Positions 50,362 through 59,439 of a stretch of 64,000 bases of DNA are shown here, piece by piece (position 1 is the stretch's first letter; each line of letters starts with the position of its first letter). The stretch covers positions 1 to 64,000 of the forward strand of contig NZ_JAANBD010000023.1 of assembly GCF_011089885.1 (NCBI RefSeq), written 5' to 3'. The position numbers and the translations under genes were made by a program. Under the pieces are notes generated by a model, which saw nothing but the letters and a program-made list of their open reading frames with translations, searched no databases and had not been told where the DNA came from. Source of the stretch: Thioalkalivibrio sp. XN279. Its GTDB lineage: Bacteria > Pseudomonadota > Gammaproteobacteria > Steroidobacterales > XN24.

Positions 50362-52395
50362 CTAGAACGCGGGCGCGCGCGGCTGCGGCGGCACGGTGCC
50401 GCCCGTGCCGGGCAGGATCTGGAAGTCGAGGTTGAAGGTGTCCAGCATGCCCAACAGCCGGGTGAGATGCTGCGCGTCGCCCTCCAGCTTCGCCTTCCCG
50501 GCCGCGGCCTGGTCGGCCAACGTTGCCTGGCCCATCATCACCGCATCCAGGTCCCGCCGATCGATGGTGAGGGTCAGGTCGGCGTCGTCGCGGCGGAAGC
50601 CCTCGATGCTGGTGAGGGTGCCGTGGCTCAGCTCCACCACGAACTGCTCGCCGTTGTCCGGCGTGATGATGTTGATGACGCTGTGGGCGTCTCCGGCCTT
50701 GTCGCTGTTGAGCCGCACGGCGAGGTAGTCGAGCCACAGGCCGGTGCTCATGGCGCGCACCAGGTCGGGGCCGTAGCTGGTCGGCGTCATGCCCTGGGGG
50801 ATGCCGGAGCGCAGCTCCAGCGCTCCGGCGAGGAAGCTGTTGCGCACGCTGGTGCTCTCCTGCTGGTAGCCGAGCTGTTCCCAGGTGTCGGCCAACAGGT
50901 CGCGCGCCGGCTGCAGGTCGGGGCGGGCGAACACCAGCTTGTTGAGGATTTCCTGGGCATGGCGGTACTGGCCGGCGGCGTAGAGCTCGCGCCCCTTCGC
51001 CATGATGGCGTCGGGGCCGCCCATCATTTCCACGTACAGCGGCGCTGACTCCCGCGGCGACAGCGGCAGGAGAGTCGCCGGGTTGGCGTCCCAGTAGCCC
51101 AGGTAGCGATTCACCACCGCGCGGCTGTTGTGGCCCTCGGAGCCGTGGTAGCTGCGCGCCGTCCACTCCGATTGCAGGCTCTCGGGCAGGCGGTAGACGT
51201 TGTGGATCTCGTTGATGGTGACGCCCTGGTTGGCGAGGTTGAGGACCTTGTTGTTGAGGTGGGCATAGGCGTCGCGCTGGGTGCGCAGCACCTCCTGGAT
51301 CCGCTCGTTGCCCCAACGCGGCCACGAGTGCGCCGAGAACATCACCTCGGCTTCGCGCCCGAAGTGGTAGAGCGCGGCGTTGATCTGCCGCGACCACTCC
51401 AGCGGGTCGCGCACCAGTGCGCCGCGCAGGGTGTAGATGTTGTGGATGGTGGCGGAGATGTTCTCCGCGGCCCAGAACACCTTCCAGTCCGGGAACCAGG
51501 TGTTCATCTCGGCCGGCGCCTCGGTGCCGGGCGTGTTCTGGAACACCATGCGCACGCCGTCGATGGTCAGTTCCTCGAAGTCCGCCTCGATGGTCCGGGT
51601 CGGCGCGATCAGGCCGACGTTGCCGACGGCGATGTTCTTGCCGATCGCCTGGTCCACGTGGCCCGCCGGGTGGCGCGGCAGCAGCACCCCGTACTGGTAG
51701 AACAGCCGCCGTGTCATGGCGTTGCCGGCGTAGACGTTCTCCGCGATCGCCTCGTGCAGGAAGCCGGCCGGCGCGATCACGGGCACCTTGCCGCTGCGCA
51801 CGTCGGCTTCGTCGACCACGCCGCGGACGCCGCCGAAGTGATCGGCATGGGAATGGGAATAGACCACGGCGACCACGGGGAACTCGCCCAGGTGCTCGTT
51901 GACCAGGGCCAGCGCCGCGGCCGCAGTTTCCCGGGTGGTGAGGGTGTCGAACACGATCCAGCCGGTGTCGCCCTTGATGAAGCTGATATTGGCCAGGTCG
52001 AAGCCGCGCACCTGGTAGATCTTGCCGGGCACCACCTCGTACAGGCCGTAGGCCATGTTCAGGATGGCCTGGCGCTGCAGCGAGGGATGGATGGTGGCGA
52101 AGTCCTCGCCGCCCATGAGCCACTCGTAGTTGCCCATGTCCCAGGCGATCCCGCCGGCGTCGTTGCGGATCTGCCGTGCGGCGGGCGCCGCAATGAAGCC
52201 GCGGCGAGATTCCTCGAAGTCACGCTCGTCCTCGAACGGCAGGCTCGCGCGCAAGGCGGTGTGCCGGTCCATGGTGAAGACCGAGGGCGGCTTGCCGGCG
52301 GGATGGAAATGTTCGCCGGCCACTGCGCTGCCCCAGGCAAGCAGCAGCAGCAAGGGCGCGACACGGCGCAACGGTCCAGGCGTCAGGGTCGTCAT
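50362..52395 (-). CDS. Secreted alkylsulfatase (SdsA1/YjcS-like, metallo-beta-lactamase fold)
   Basis: This 677-residue precursor has a signal peptide (to about 27) and a metallo-beta-lactamase domain with SHSHADH at residues 180-186, a dinuclear zinc site. A dimerisation region follows, then a C-terminal SCP2-like domain (from about 550) that binds the alkyl chain. SdsA1-type enzymes split primary alkyl sulfates (for example SDS) to alcohol and sulfate in the periplasm or outside. The released fatty alcohol could feed the wax-ester pathway in this genome; that link is inference. ATG 52395 was chosen. Confidence 0.9.
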   Translation of the reverse strand: MTTLTPGPLRRVAPLLLLLAWGSAVAGEHFHPAGKPPSVFTMDRHTALRASLPFEDERDFEESRRGFIAAPAARQIRNDAGGIAWDMGNYEWLMGGEDFATIHPSLQRQAILNMAYGLYEVVPGKIYQVRGFDLANISFIKGDTGWIVFDTLTTRETAAAALALVNEHLGEFPVVAVVYSHSHADHFGGVRGVVDEADVRSGKVPVIAPAGFLHEAIAENVYAGNAMTRRLFYQYGVLLPRHPAGHVDQAIGKNIAVGNVGLIAPTRTIEADFEELTIDGVRMVFQNTPGTEAPAEMNTWFPDWKVFWAAENISATIHNIYTLRGALVRDPLEWSRQINAALYHFGREAEVMFSAHSWPRWGNERIQEVLRTQRDAYAHLNNKVLNLANQGVTINEIHNVYRLPESLQSEWTARSYHGSEGHNSRAVVNRYLGYWDANPATLLPLSPRESAPLYVEMMGGPDAIMAKGRELYAAGQYRHAQEILNKLVFARPDLQPARDLLADTWEQLGYQQESTSVRNSFLAGALELRSGIPQGMTPTSYGPDLVRAMSTGLWLDYLAVRLNSDKAGDAHSVINIITPDNGEQFVVELSHGTLTSIEGFRRDDADLTLTIDRRDLDAVMMGQATLADQAAAGKAKLEGDAQHLTRLLGMLDTFNLDFQILPGTGGTVPPQPRAPAF

Positions 52396-52487
52396 GGGCA
52401 GGTGCTCGGGCTGAATTCGGGAAGGGTGTCGGCGCACCCTAAAGGCCTGCCCGCAAATACGTCAAATACATAGAGCGTCATACGGCG

Positions 52488-52604
52488 ATGCGCTTTAGGT
52501 ATAGGGGCAGATCCGCGACAACTCCGCCATCGCTCGAGCTGGCGTTCCGCCTCGCCCGGTGTCTCGAGGCGCCCTTCGAGGACGTGTTCAGTTACGCGGA
52601 GTGA
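52488..52604 (+). pseudogene. Remnant of a short XRE regulator
   Basis: Codons from 52488 end in SLELAFRLARCLEAPFEDVF plus four residues and a stop. This matches helices 4-5 and the C-terminal tail of short XRE regulators, such as the intact one at 14643 (SLEAAFRIAAVF, DEVF). The DNA-binding helices that should precede it are missing; the upstream residues (MRFRYRGRSATTPP) do not fit. It is a truncated relic ahead of the next gene. Confidence 0.6.
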
Positions 52605-52636
52605 GTCTGCCGTTCCAAGCGGCGACAAAGCTTGTC

Positions 52637-52642
52637 TATACT
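52637..52642 (+). promoter_or_regulatory. -10-like box of a possibly leaderless mRNA
   Basis: TATACT lies exactly six bases before GTG 52649, so the transcript would start at the start codon. No Shine-Dalgarno is present. A weak TTCCAA sits 18 bp upstream. Confidence 0.45.
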
Positions 52643-52648
52643 GCGCCG

Positions 52649-54034
52649 GTGACAAGCAGCACGCGCCCGCTCGGCCTGGTCGCATCCTTTGCGCTGCTGC
52701 TCGCGGCCGCCCCGGCGCCGGCCACCGACGTCCACACCATTCCGATCATCTACGCCCCCGAGGGCACGCCGGCACTCGGCGCTGGCCTGCGCCTGTCGAA
52801 CAATCCCACTATCGGCGATCTCGACGTCGTCGACCTGGTGCCGCTGTACCTCTACGAGGGGCGTTATCTCTACGCCCACGGCACCGAGTTCGGTGCCCAC
52901 CTGTTCCGCAACGACACCTTCCGCTTCGGCGTTCTCGGGCGCTATCGCTTCCAGCGCATCGAGGCCGGCGACAATCCGCTGCTGGCCGGGCTGGAAGACC
53001 GCGACCAGACGCTGGACGGCGGCGTGTCCGCCCAGGTCCGCGGCGGCTGGGGCCAGCTGCAGGCCGAGTGGCTCACGGACACGCTCGGCCGCCACGACGG
53101 CGAGGAGTTCAACCTCACGTACCGCTACCGTTTCGAGCGCGGCGACCTGAAGCTCTCGCCCTTCATCACTTCCAGCTGGCAGGACCGCGACCTGGCCGGC
53201 TACTACTTCGGCGTCAGTGCCGAGGAGTCCGGGCCGGGCCTGCCGGCCTACGACCCCGGCAGCGCACGCAATTTCACCTACGGCCTGAACACCTGGTACC
53301 AGGTGACGGACCGGGTGTTCGTGTTCGGCAACGTCGGGTTCACGTCCTACGACAAGAGCATCCACCGCAGCCCGCTGGTGGACGAGCGCCAGCAGGTCGA
53401 GGCCTTCGTCGGCTCCGGCTACTTGTTCGGCAGCGTCCGCAAGCAGGACCGGGTGCCCTATGACCGCACCGGCGAGTGGTCCTTCCGCGTCAACGCCGGC
53501 TGGCTCGCGGAGGAAAACATCTTTCCCTACCTGATGGTCGGCGACTGGAAGGGCAGCTCGCGCACCACGACCCCCATCGGCGGCCTGACGGTCGGCAGGC
53601 TGCTGAGCGGCGGGCCGCGGGTCGACTTCTACGGCAAGCTGGCGCTGTTCCGCCATTTCGAGCGCGACAACCAGCCGGACTTCTGGAATTACACCGCCTA
53701 CATCATGGCCATGGGCAAGGGCTACCTGCCGTGGTCGGACGAGCTCGCGTTCCGCTACGGCTTCGGCTTCGGCGTCTCCTACGCGGAGCGCGTGCCCACG
53801 GTCGAGGTCATCAAGCAGAGCTCCCGGGACGAGAACTACGCGCGGTTCCTGAACTACCTGGAATTCCAGGCGGACGTGCCGATCGACCAGTTCGTTCGCT
53901 GGAAGCCGCTGCGCAACTGCTTCGCCGGGGTCACCGTGGTCCATCGCTCCGGCATCTTCGGCACGGCCGACATCCTCGGCAACGTCTCGGGCGGCTCGGA
54001 CTGGGTGACCCTGCACCTGGAGTGCATGCGATGA
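52649..54034 (+). CDS. MipA/OmpV-like outer-membrane protein
   Basis: This 461-residue protein starts at GTG with a signal peptide ending near APA-TD. The mature part is a beta-barrel rich in aromatic residues, with FGAHLFRNDTFRFGVLGRYRF-like hairpins and TPIGGLTVGRLL. MipA/OmpV proteins are outer-membrane porin-like proteins linked to murein or to osmotic regulation; this one is longer than the typical 250-residue MipA. Its stop overlaps the next ATG (ATGA). The last strand does not end in Phe, so the fold call is moderate. Confidence 0.68.
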   Translation: MTSSTRPLGLVASFALLLAAAPAPATDVHTIPIIYAPEGTPALGAGLRLSNNPTIGDLDVVDLVPLYLYEGRYLYAHGTEFGAHLFRNDTFRFGVLGRYRFQRIEAGDNPLLAGLEDRDQTLDGGVSAQVRGGWGQLQAEWLTDTLGRHDGEEFNLTYRYRFERGDLKLSPFITSSWQDRDLAGYYFGVSAEESGPGLPAYDPGSARNFTYGLNTWYQVTDRVFVFGNVGFTSYDKSIHRSPLVDERQQVEAFVGSGYLFGSVRKQDRVPYDRTGEWSFRVNAGWLAEENIFPYLMVGDWKGSSRTTTPIGGLTVGRLLSGGPRVDFYGKLALFRHFERDNQPDFWNYTAYIMAMGKGYLPWSDELAFRYGFGFGVSYAERVPTVEVIKQSSRDENYARFLNYLEFQADVPIDQFVRWKPLRNCFAGVTVVHRSGIFGTADILGNVSGGSDWVTLHLECMR

Positions 54035-54609
54035 GAAGCGTATGGCTGCTGGCGGCACTGCTGTGGGCCGGTACGGCATCGGCGATCGACTGGCAGCCGG
54101 ACCCGGAGGTTGCGCTGCAGGTGGAGGTGGCCGAGACCCTGCGGACCGCGCTGGAACAGCAGCCGGAGTTGCAGCGCTTTTTCGACGAGGCCTGCGGGAT
54201 CGCCGTGTTCCCGCGCGTGGTGCGGGTCGGCCTGGCCCTCGGCGGCGGACGCGGGCGGGGCCTGCTGCTCGCGGATGACGGCGTGCTGGGCGAGGTGACG
54301 CAGAGCGCGCTCACGCTGGGTTTCCAGGCCGGCGCCCAGTCGTTCCGCCAGCTGATTTTCTTCCGCAGCTGCGAGGCGATGGAAGAGTTCACCGAGAACG
54401 GGAACCTCGGGCGCTGGTCCGGCCGGCTCGAGTTCCAGGGCCGCGCGGCAATGCAGGCCGGTCGCGCCGGCGGGGCGGCGGATCCCGGTTTCATCGGTGA
54501 CGTGGCGATCTTCAGCCTGTCCGGCCGCGGCCTGATGCTCGAGCTGGCGGCCGGCAGTGTGCGTTACCGCTTCACGCCCGCAACACCCGCACCTCGGCCG
54601 GCCGACTAG
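54031..54609 (+). CDS. SYLF (Ysc84-like) lipid-binding domain protein
   Basis: This 192-residue precursor has a signal peptide ending near ASA-ID. It continues with the SYLF hallmarks: GIAVFPRVVRVGLALGGGRGRG, then TLGFQAGAQSFRQLIFF. SYLF domains bind phosphoinositides or other lipids in eukaryotes, and bacterial members are exported. Coupled to the barrel gene by ATGA, so the pair probably act together at the envelope. Confidence 0.83.
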   Translation: MRSVWLLAALLWAGTASAIDWQPDPEVALQVEVAETLRTALEQQPELQRFFDEACGIAVFPRVVRVGLALGGGRGRGLLLADDGVLGEVTQSALTLGFQAGAQSFRQLIFFRSCEAMEEFTENGNLGRWSGRLEFQGRAAMQAGRAGGAADPGFIGDVAIFSLSGRGLMLELAAGSVRYRFTPATPAPRPAD

Positions 54610-55745
54610 TCCTTCGGGGTGAGCCTGAGCAGCCGGCCCCGGCTGTCCCCGCGCTCGTCCTCGAGGACCCAGATGCTGCCGTCGGGGGCTTCCTCGACGC
54701 TCCGGATGCGGGCTCCCATGTCGTAGCGCTCGATTTCACGGGCATTCTCGCCGTCGAGCTCGATCCGTACGAGCGCTCGCGACGATAGGCCCGCCGCCAG
54801 GGCCTGTCCCCGCCAGCCCTCGAACAGACCGCCGCGATAGATCATCACGTCGGCCGGCGAGATGACGGGGGTCCACGATGCGGCAGGCTTCGCGAACTCG
54901 GGGCGGGTGTCGTGATCCGGGATCTCCCGGCCGTCGTAGTGGTCGCCGTTGGAGACCGCCGGGTAGCCGTAGTTGGCGGCCCGGACGATGAGGTTCAGTT
55001 CGTCGCCGCCGGCCGGGCCCATCTCGATTACCCAGAGCCGGCCTGCCGCGTCGAAGGCGAGGCCGAGCGGATTACGGTGGCCGAGGGACCAGATCTCGTC
55101 GTAGACGCCGATATCGTCCACCAGGGGGTTGTCTTCGCGGTAGGCGACGAAGGGATTGTCCCGGGGTGCCGAGCCGTCCTCGTTCAGCCGCAGGACCTTG
55201 CCCATGTTCGACTGCATGTCCTGCGCCGGCGTGAACTTCTGGCGGTCGCCGGAAGTGACCCAGAGGTAGCCGGCGTCGTCGAACGCCAGCCGGTGACCGT
55301 AGTGACCGTAGCCGACGACCTTCGGATACTGGCGCCAGATGACCTTGGCGTCGTCGAGCGTCCCGCCACGGGCAGTCAGCGTGAGCACGGCGCGCACCAC
55401 GGCCGCGCCCCGGGTGTCGCCGACGCCGGCTTCGGCGTAGCTCAGGAAGACGACGCCATTGGCGGCGAAGTCCGGGTGCGGCACGACGTCCCCAAGGCCG
55501 CCCTGGCCGCCGTAGTCCACGTCGGGCACGCCGCTTACCGGCCGGGACTTCTGGCCGTCCTGCGTGACCACAAGCAGGTTGCCTTTCTTTTCGGTGACCA
55601 GCATGCGGCCATCGGGCAGGAAGGCCAGGGCCCAGGGTTCATCGAAGGAGGTGATCGCCTCGACTTCGAAGGGCAGGTCGCCCTCGGCCTGGGCGTTGGC
55701 CAGCGCGAGCAGGCCGAGAGTCAAGGTGAGAATCCGCTTGGTCAT
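54606..55745 (-). CDS. PQQ-dependent aldose sugar dehydrogenase (YliI/Asd type)
   Basis: This 379-residue precursor has a signal peptide ending near NAQA-EG and a six-bladed beta-propeller. FDEPWALAFLPDGRMLVTEK is the usual first blade, YGHYGHRLAFD places the catalytic His, and NYGYPAVSNGDHYDG and YRGGLFEGWRG follow. Enzymes of this kind oxidise the C1 of aldoses in the periplasm, passing electrons to quinone via PQQ. No PQQ biosynthesis genes lie in the window. ATG 55745 is chosen. The stop overlaps the convergent SYLF gene. Confidence 0.9.
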   Translation of the reverse strand: MTKRILTLTLGLLALANAQAEGDLPFEVEAITSFDEPWALAFLPDGRMLVTEKKGNLLVVTQDGQKSRPVSGVPDVDYGGQGGLGDVVPHPDFAANGVVFLSYAEAGVGDTRGAAVVRAVLTLTARGGTLDDAKVIWRQYPKVVGYGHYGHRLAFDDAGYLWVTSGDRQKFTPAQDMQSNMGKVLRLNEDGSAPRDNPFVAYREDNPLVDDIGVYDEIWSLGHRNPLGLAFDAAGRLWVIEMGPAGGDELNLIVRAANYGYPAVSNGDHYDGREIPDHDTRPEFAKPAASWTPVISPADVMIYRGGLFEGWRGQALAAGLSSRALVRIELDGENAREIERYDMGARIRSVEEAPDGSIWVLEDERGDSRGRLLRLTPKD

Positions 55746-55868
55746 GGTTGCGCTCGTTTTCGTCGACTTCAGTTTCACTCTAGCCAAAGCCGAGCAGGGC
55801 TGCCACGACGGCCCGGCTCCTGCCTGGGCCACCGGGTAGCAAGTGGCTGCGCCATGCGATCATGGCGC

Positions 55869-57242
55869 ATGGATTCCTTCAGCGCACTGCCCCTGATTCC
55901 CGCCCTGCGCCAGGCCATCGATGCGATCGGCTACACCGAGCCGACGCCGATCCAGGCGCAGACCCTGCCCGCCATCCTCGCCGGACGAGATCTCATCGCC
56001 AAGGCGCCAACCGGCAGCGGCAAGACGGCGGCCTTCGGCCTTGGACTGCTGCAGCGGCTCGACCCGGCCCGCATTTCCACCCAGTCGCTGGTGCTGTGCC
56101 CGACGCGCGAGCTGGCCGACCAGGTCGCCAGGGAGTTGCGGCGCCTGGCGATGGGCATTCCCAACGTGAAGCTCACACTGCTCACCGGCGGCGTGCCGCT
56201 GGGCCCGCAACTGGCGTCGCTGACGCATGCGCCGCACATCGTGGTCGGCACGCCGGGCCGGGTGCAGGACATGCTGCGCCGGCGCGTGCTGGACCCGCAC
56301 GGCATCTCGGCGCTGGTGCTGGACGAGGCCGACCGCATGCTCGACATGGGCTTCGAGCAGGCGCTGCAGGAGATCCTCGGCCAGCTGCCGCGCAAGCGGC
56401 AGACATTGCTGTTCTCCGCCACCTGGCCCGAGGCCATTCGCGCCATCGGGCGCAGCGCACTGCGGGACGCGCTGGAAGTCGCGGTGGAGAGCGCGGCCAG
56501 CCAGCCGGAGATCGAGCAGTGGTTTCACGAGGTGGCGCTGGCGGACAAGCCGGCCGTGCTCGCCGGCCTGCTGTTGCAGCACCGCCCGGAATCGACCGTG
56601 GTGTTCTGCAACACCAAGCGCGATGTCGACGCCGTGACGCAGGCGCTGCAGGCGATGGGCTTCAGCTGCGCGGCCTTGCACGGCGATCTCGATCAGCGCG
56701 AGCGCGACGAAGTACTGGTGCGTTTCGCCAACCGCAGCCTGCGCGTGCTGGTGGCCAGCGATGTGGCCGCGCGCGGCCTCGACGTGAAGGAACTGGCCTG
56801 CGTGGTGAACTACGAGGTGCCCGCCGACCCGGATGTTTACCTGCACCGCATCGGTCGCACCGCGCGCGCCGGCAGCACTGGGCTGGCGCTGAGCCTGGTG
56901 ACGCCGCGGGAAATGCACCGCGCCCTGCAACTGGAAAGCCACCACGGGATGAAATTGCAGTGGCGTCCGGCGCAACCCGTCCACGTGGACAGCAAGGACG
57001 TGCCGCGGGCGGCGATGCACACGCTGCGCATCGAGGCCGGACGCAGCGACAAGCTGCGGCCCGGCGACATCCTCGGCGCGCTCACCGGCGAGGCCGGCCT
57101 CAAGGCGGAAGCCATCGGCAAGATCGACATCTTCCCGCGGCGCGCCTACGTCGCAGTCAGGCGCGACCAGGCCGAGCGCGCGCTGTCCGCGCTGCGCCGG
57201 GGCCGCATCAAGGGGCGGAATCTTCGCGTTTACCGGCTATAG
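55869..57242 (+). CDS. dbpA: ATP-dependent RNA helicase DbpA
   Basis: This 457-residue DEAD-box helicase, the same length as E. coli DbpA, has the Q motif (GYTEPTPIQ), APTGSGKT, PTRELADQ, DEAD, SAT and HRIGRTARAG in order. A C-terminal domain (about 380-457) has the DbpA RNA-binding fold that targets 23S rRNA hairpin 92 during large-subunit assembly. I chose ATG 55869; ATG 55854 would add five residues. The stop overlaps the small membrane protein on the other strand. Confidence 0.95.
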   Translation: MDSFSALPLIPALRQAIDAIGYTEPTPIQAQTLPAILAGRDLIAKAPTGSGKTAAFGLGLLQRLDPARISTQSLVLCPTRELADQVARELRRLAMGIPNVKLTLLTGGVPLGPQLASLTHAPHIVVGTPGRVQDMLRRRVLDPHGISALVLDEADRMLDMGFEQALQEILGQLPRKRQTLLFSATWPEAIRAIGRSALRDALEVAVESAASQPEIEQWFHEVALADKPAVLAGLLLQHRPESTVVFCNTKRDVDAVTQALQAMGFSCAALHGDLDQRERDEVLVRFANRSLRVLVASDVAARGLDVKELACVVNYEVPADPDVYLHRIGRTARAGSTGLALSLVTPREMHRALQLESHHGMKLQWRPAQPVHVDSKDVPRAAMHTLRIEAGRSDKLRPGDILGALTGEAGLKAEAIGKIDIFPRRAYVAVRRDQAERALSALRRGRIKGRNLRVYRL

Positions 57243-57590
57243 GGCTTGAGTCGCCCGGCGCGCGGCGATGAACGACCGCACCATGAGCACGAGCAGCCCG
57301 GCGCAGAGCAGGAGCATGCCGACGTTGACCGACAGCGCGAGCGGGCTCATCTGCGCCGCACGAATGCCGAGGGCCGCGGCCGGCGCCAACGCGCCAAGCA
57401 GCGCGACCACCGCGGCGACGTGCATGAGATGGCGCCGCCCGCCGTCGAAGGCGAGCGCGAGGCCGCCGAGCACCGCCAGTGCGAGGCCGACGTAGGCGGG
57501 CAGCAGTGCAGTCCGGCTGCCGGAGACGAGAAACGCGCCGGCCCCGAGGGCAATCAGCAGCGCAGCGAACACGAGCGTCGATTTCGGCAT
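57237..57590 (-). CDS. Small four-helix membrane protein
   Basis: This 117-residue protein has four hydrophobic helices (about 5-25, 28-47, 54-76, 85-108) with short polar loops and a basic C-terminus. It is convergent with dbpA, overlapping by 6 bp. No motif is recognised. It may be an inner-membrane protein of the DUF family type; function unknown. Confidence 0.65.
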   Translation of the reverse strand: MPKSTLVFAALLIALGAGAFLVSGSRTALLPAYVGLALAVLGGLALAFDGGRRHLMHVAAVVALLGALAPAAALGIRAAQMSPLALSVNVGMLLLCAGLLVLMVRSFIAARRATQAL

Positions 57591-57662
57591 CGTAGATATC
57601 TCCGGAATGTTTGTTGGCGGCGGGAACCGCCGCCCTGGCAAATCAGGTCTTCTCCCCGGCGC

Positions 57663-59147
57663 TCAGCGCAGCTTGTTCATCCAGATGCTGTGGCGCTGGA
57701 AGCGCCGCACCGTCCCGTCCGCGCCGAGCTCGAAATACACCGTCTCGCCGAGCGATTCGTCGTCCTTGCGTACGCGGCGGAAGGTGTGTTCGCCGACATG
57801 CTGCAATTTCACCATGTCTTTCGCCGGGTCGCGGCTCTGCAGCTCGAGCAGCGCCAGCCCGTCTTCCCACGGCACGATGGCCACCTGGCCCCAGATGTTG
57901 TCGTAGACGCCGGTGTACCGATCCCATTCCGGGTTGCGCGCGGGCGCCTTGTCCGGTGCCTTGCGGGCCGCGTCGATCGCGGGGGCGATGAGATCGAAGG
58001 CCTTGGCGGCATAGAAACCCGGTGCTGAGCCGATGGTGTTGGTCAGCACGATCGCGCCGACCTTGGTCTTCGGCTCGAGCCGGAACTCGGTGAAATAACC
58101 CGGGCAACCGCCGCTGTGCCGCGCGAAGGTGCGCTCCCCTTCGCGCCGCACGCTGAAGCCCAGGCCCCAGGTCGTCTGCCAGTCGGGGTCGACCCAGTGC
58201 ACGCGCTGCATCTCGCGCAGCGTCGAGGCGCGCAACAATTCGTCACCGCCGTCGCCCAGCAGGCGAAACTGCCACATGGCGAACTTCGCCATGTCGTTCA
58301 CGCTGGAGGCGAAGCCGGCGGCCGGAGCGATCCCCCGGGTCTGGAACGGCGCCACAACCTCCCGCCGGCCGTCACGCTTCAGCGCGGTATGGCCGACGGC
58401 CATGCGGCCACCGCGCAGCTCGACCGGGATGTCGGTAAAGGTGTCGCTCATGCCGAGCGGGTCGAGCAGGCGCTCGCGCATGTACGTGTCGAAGTCCTGG
58501 CCGGAGGTGGCCACCACGATCTCGCCGACCAGGCTCAGGCCGAGGTTGGAGTACTGGAAGTAGCGTGCTGACGGGTACAGCGTCTGCTGCGCACCGAGCC
58601 GGGTGCGGATCTCGTCGCTGGTCGGGAAGGGGTAGTCCGCGTCGGTCCAGTAGGGGAAGTCGGACTCGCGCGGCAGCCCGGCGGAATGCGTCAGCAGCCC
58701 GCGAATGGTGATCGGCGCATCAGCCGGGTGCGTGTCATCGATGTTGAACCAGGCCAGGTGCTGCGCCACCGGATCGTCGAGGCGCAGCTTGCCGGCGTCG
58801 CGTTGCTGCATCAGCGCCACGCTGGTGAACAGCTTGGAGATCGAGCAGATGCTGTACAGCGTGTCGGGCGTTGCGGGAGAGCCGGTGGCCGGGTTGGCCT
58901 GGCCGAAACCGCCGCTGGCCACCAGTTCCTGGTCGTGCACAATGCCGTAAGAGAGCCCGGGCACGCGATCCACGCTCGCCTGGTACTCGACCCACTCGGC
59001 CCAGAGCTGCACGGCATTCGCAACCCGCGGATCGTCGGCCAGGCGCGGCGAGGGCGCCGAGGCGGCCGCCACGCCGGACAGCGCCAGGGCGCAGAGGAAT
59101 GACATGAAGCGCGCGGCGTGGCGCAAGAGGAGGTTGCCGTGATTCAT
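57663..59147 (-). CDS. Secreted serine beta-lactamase-like hydrolase
   Basis: This 494-residue precursor has a signal peptide ending near AAA-SA. The class C beta-lactamase/DD-peptidase fold carries SISK (nucleophile Ser and Lys), the Tyr-x-Asn motif YSN, and a late HSGG box. A C-terminal lipocalin-like domain (about 390-494) is typical of esterase EstB-like members. Substrates may be esters or peptides. ATG 59147 is used; upstream residues to 59522 overlap the antiporter. Confidence 0.85.
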   Translation of the reverse strand: MNHGNLLLRHAARFMSFLCALALSGVAAASAPSPRLADDPRVANAVQLWAEWVEYQASVDRVPGLSYGIVHDQELVASGGFGQANPATGSPATPDTLYSICSISKLFTSVALMQQRDAGKLRLDDPVAQHLAWFNIDDTHPADAPITIRGLLTHSAGLPRESDFPYWTDADYPFPTSDEIRTRLGAQQTLYPSARYFQYSNLGLSLVGEIVVATSGQDFDTYMRERLLDPLGMSDTFTDIPVELRGGRMAVGHTALKRDGRREVVAPFQTRGIAPAAGFASSVNDMAKFAMWQFRLLGDGGDELLRASTLREMQRVHWVDPDWQTTWGLGFSVRREGERTFARHSGGCPGYFTEFRLEPKTKVGAIVLTNTIGSAPGFYAAKAFDLIAPAIDAARKAPDKAPARNPEWDRYTGVYDNIWGQVAIVPWEDGLALLELQSRDPAKDMVKLQHVGEHTFRRVRKDDESLGETVYFELGADGTVRRFQRHSIWMNKLR

Positions 59148-59327
59148 GGTGGTCCTTCGTGCTGCAGACATGCCCGAGCCGATTTCGGACCAAGGTATAT
59201 CACAGCACGAAACATCGCGGGGTCGTGCCCTTCCAGCACCGAAAGGCAATGATGAAGCTGGATGCCTCCCGCAGGCGGCGGAAGCTCGTGCCTTCGCTGG
59301 CGAGGTGCCGGCAAAGTTGCTCGCAGA

Positions 59328-59438
59328 TTCACCCTGTTCGGGCCCTGCAGCCCGATCGGCAACAACTCGATCATCGAGAACTCCGAGCGGCAGATCGGCT
59401 ACATGATGGAGCGCCTCGAACTGATCGGCAGCGGACGT
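59328..59438 (+). pseudogene. C-terminal fragment of a flavin monooxygenase
   Basis: One frame reads FTLFGPCSPIGNNSIIENSE then RQIGYMMERLELI, matching the late region of Baeyer-Villiger/flavin-containing monooxygenases (LFGPNSPxGN...SE.Q..Y). Upstream codons are arginine-rich nonsense and no FAD or NADP motif is found. The intact gene must have been elsewhere; this is a relic in the gap between the serine hydrolase and antiporter genes. Confidence 0.5.
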
Positions 59439-59439
59439 G

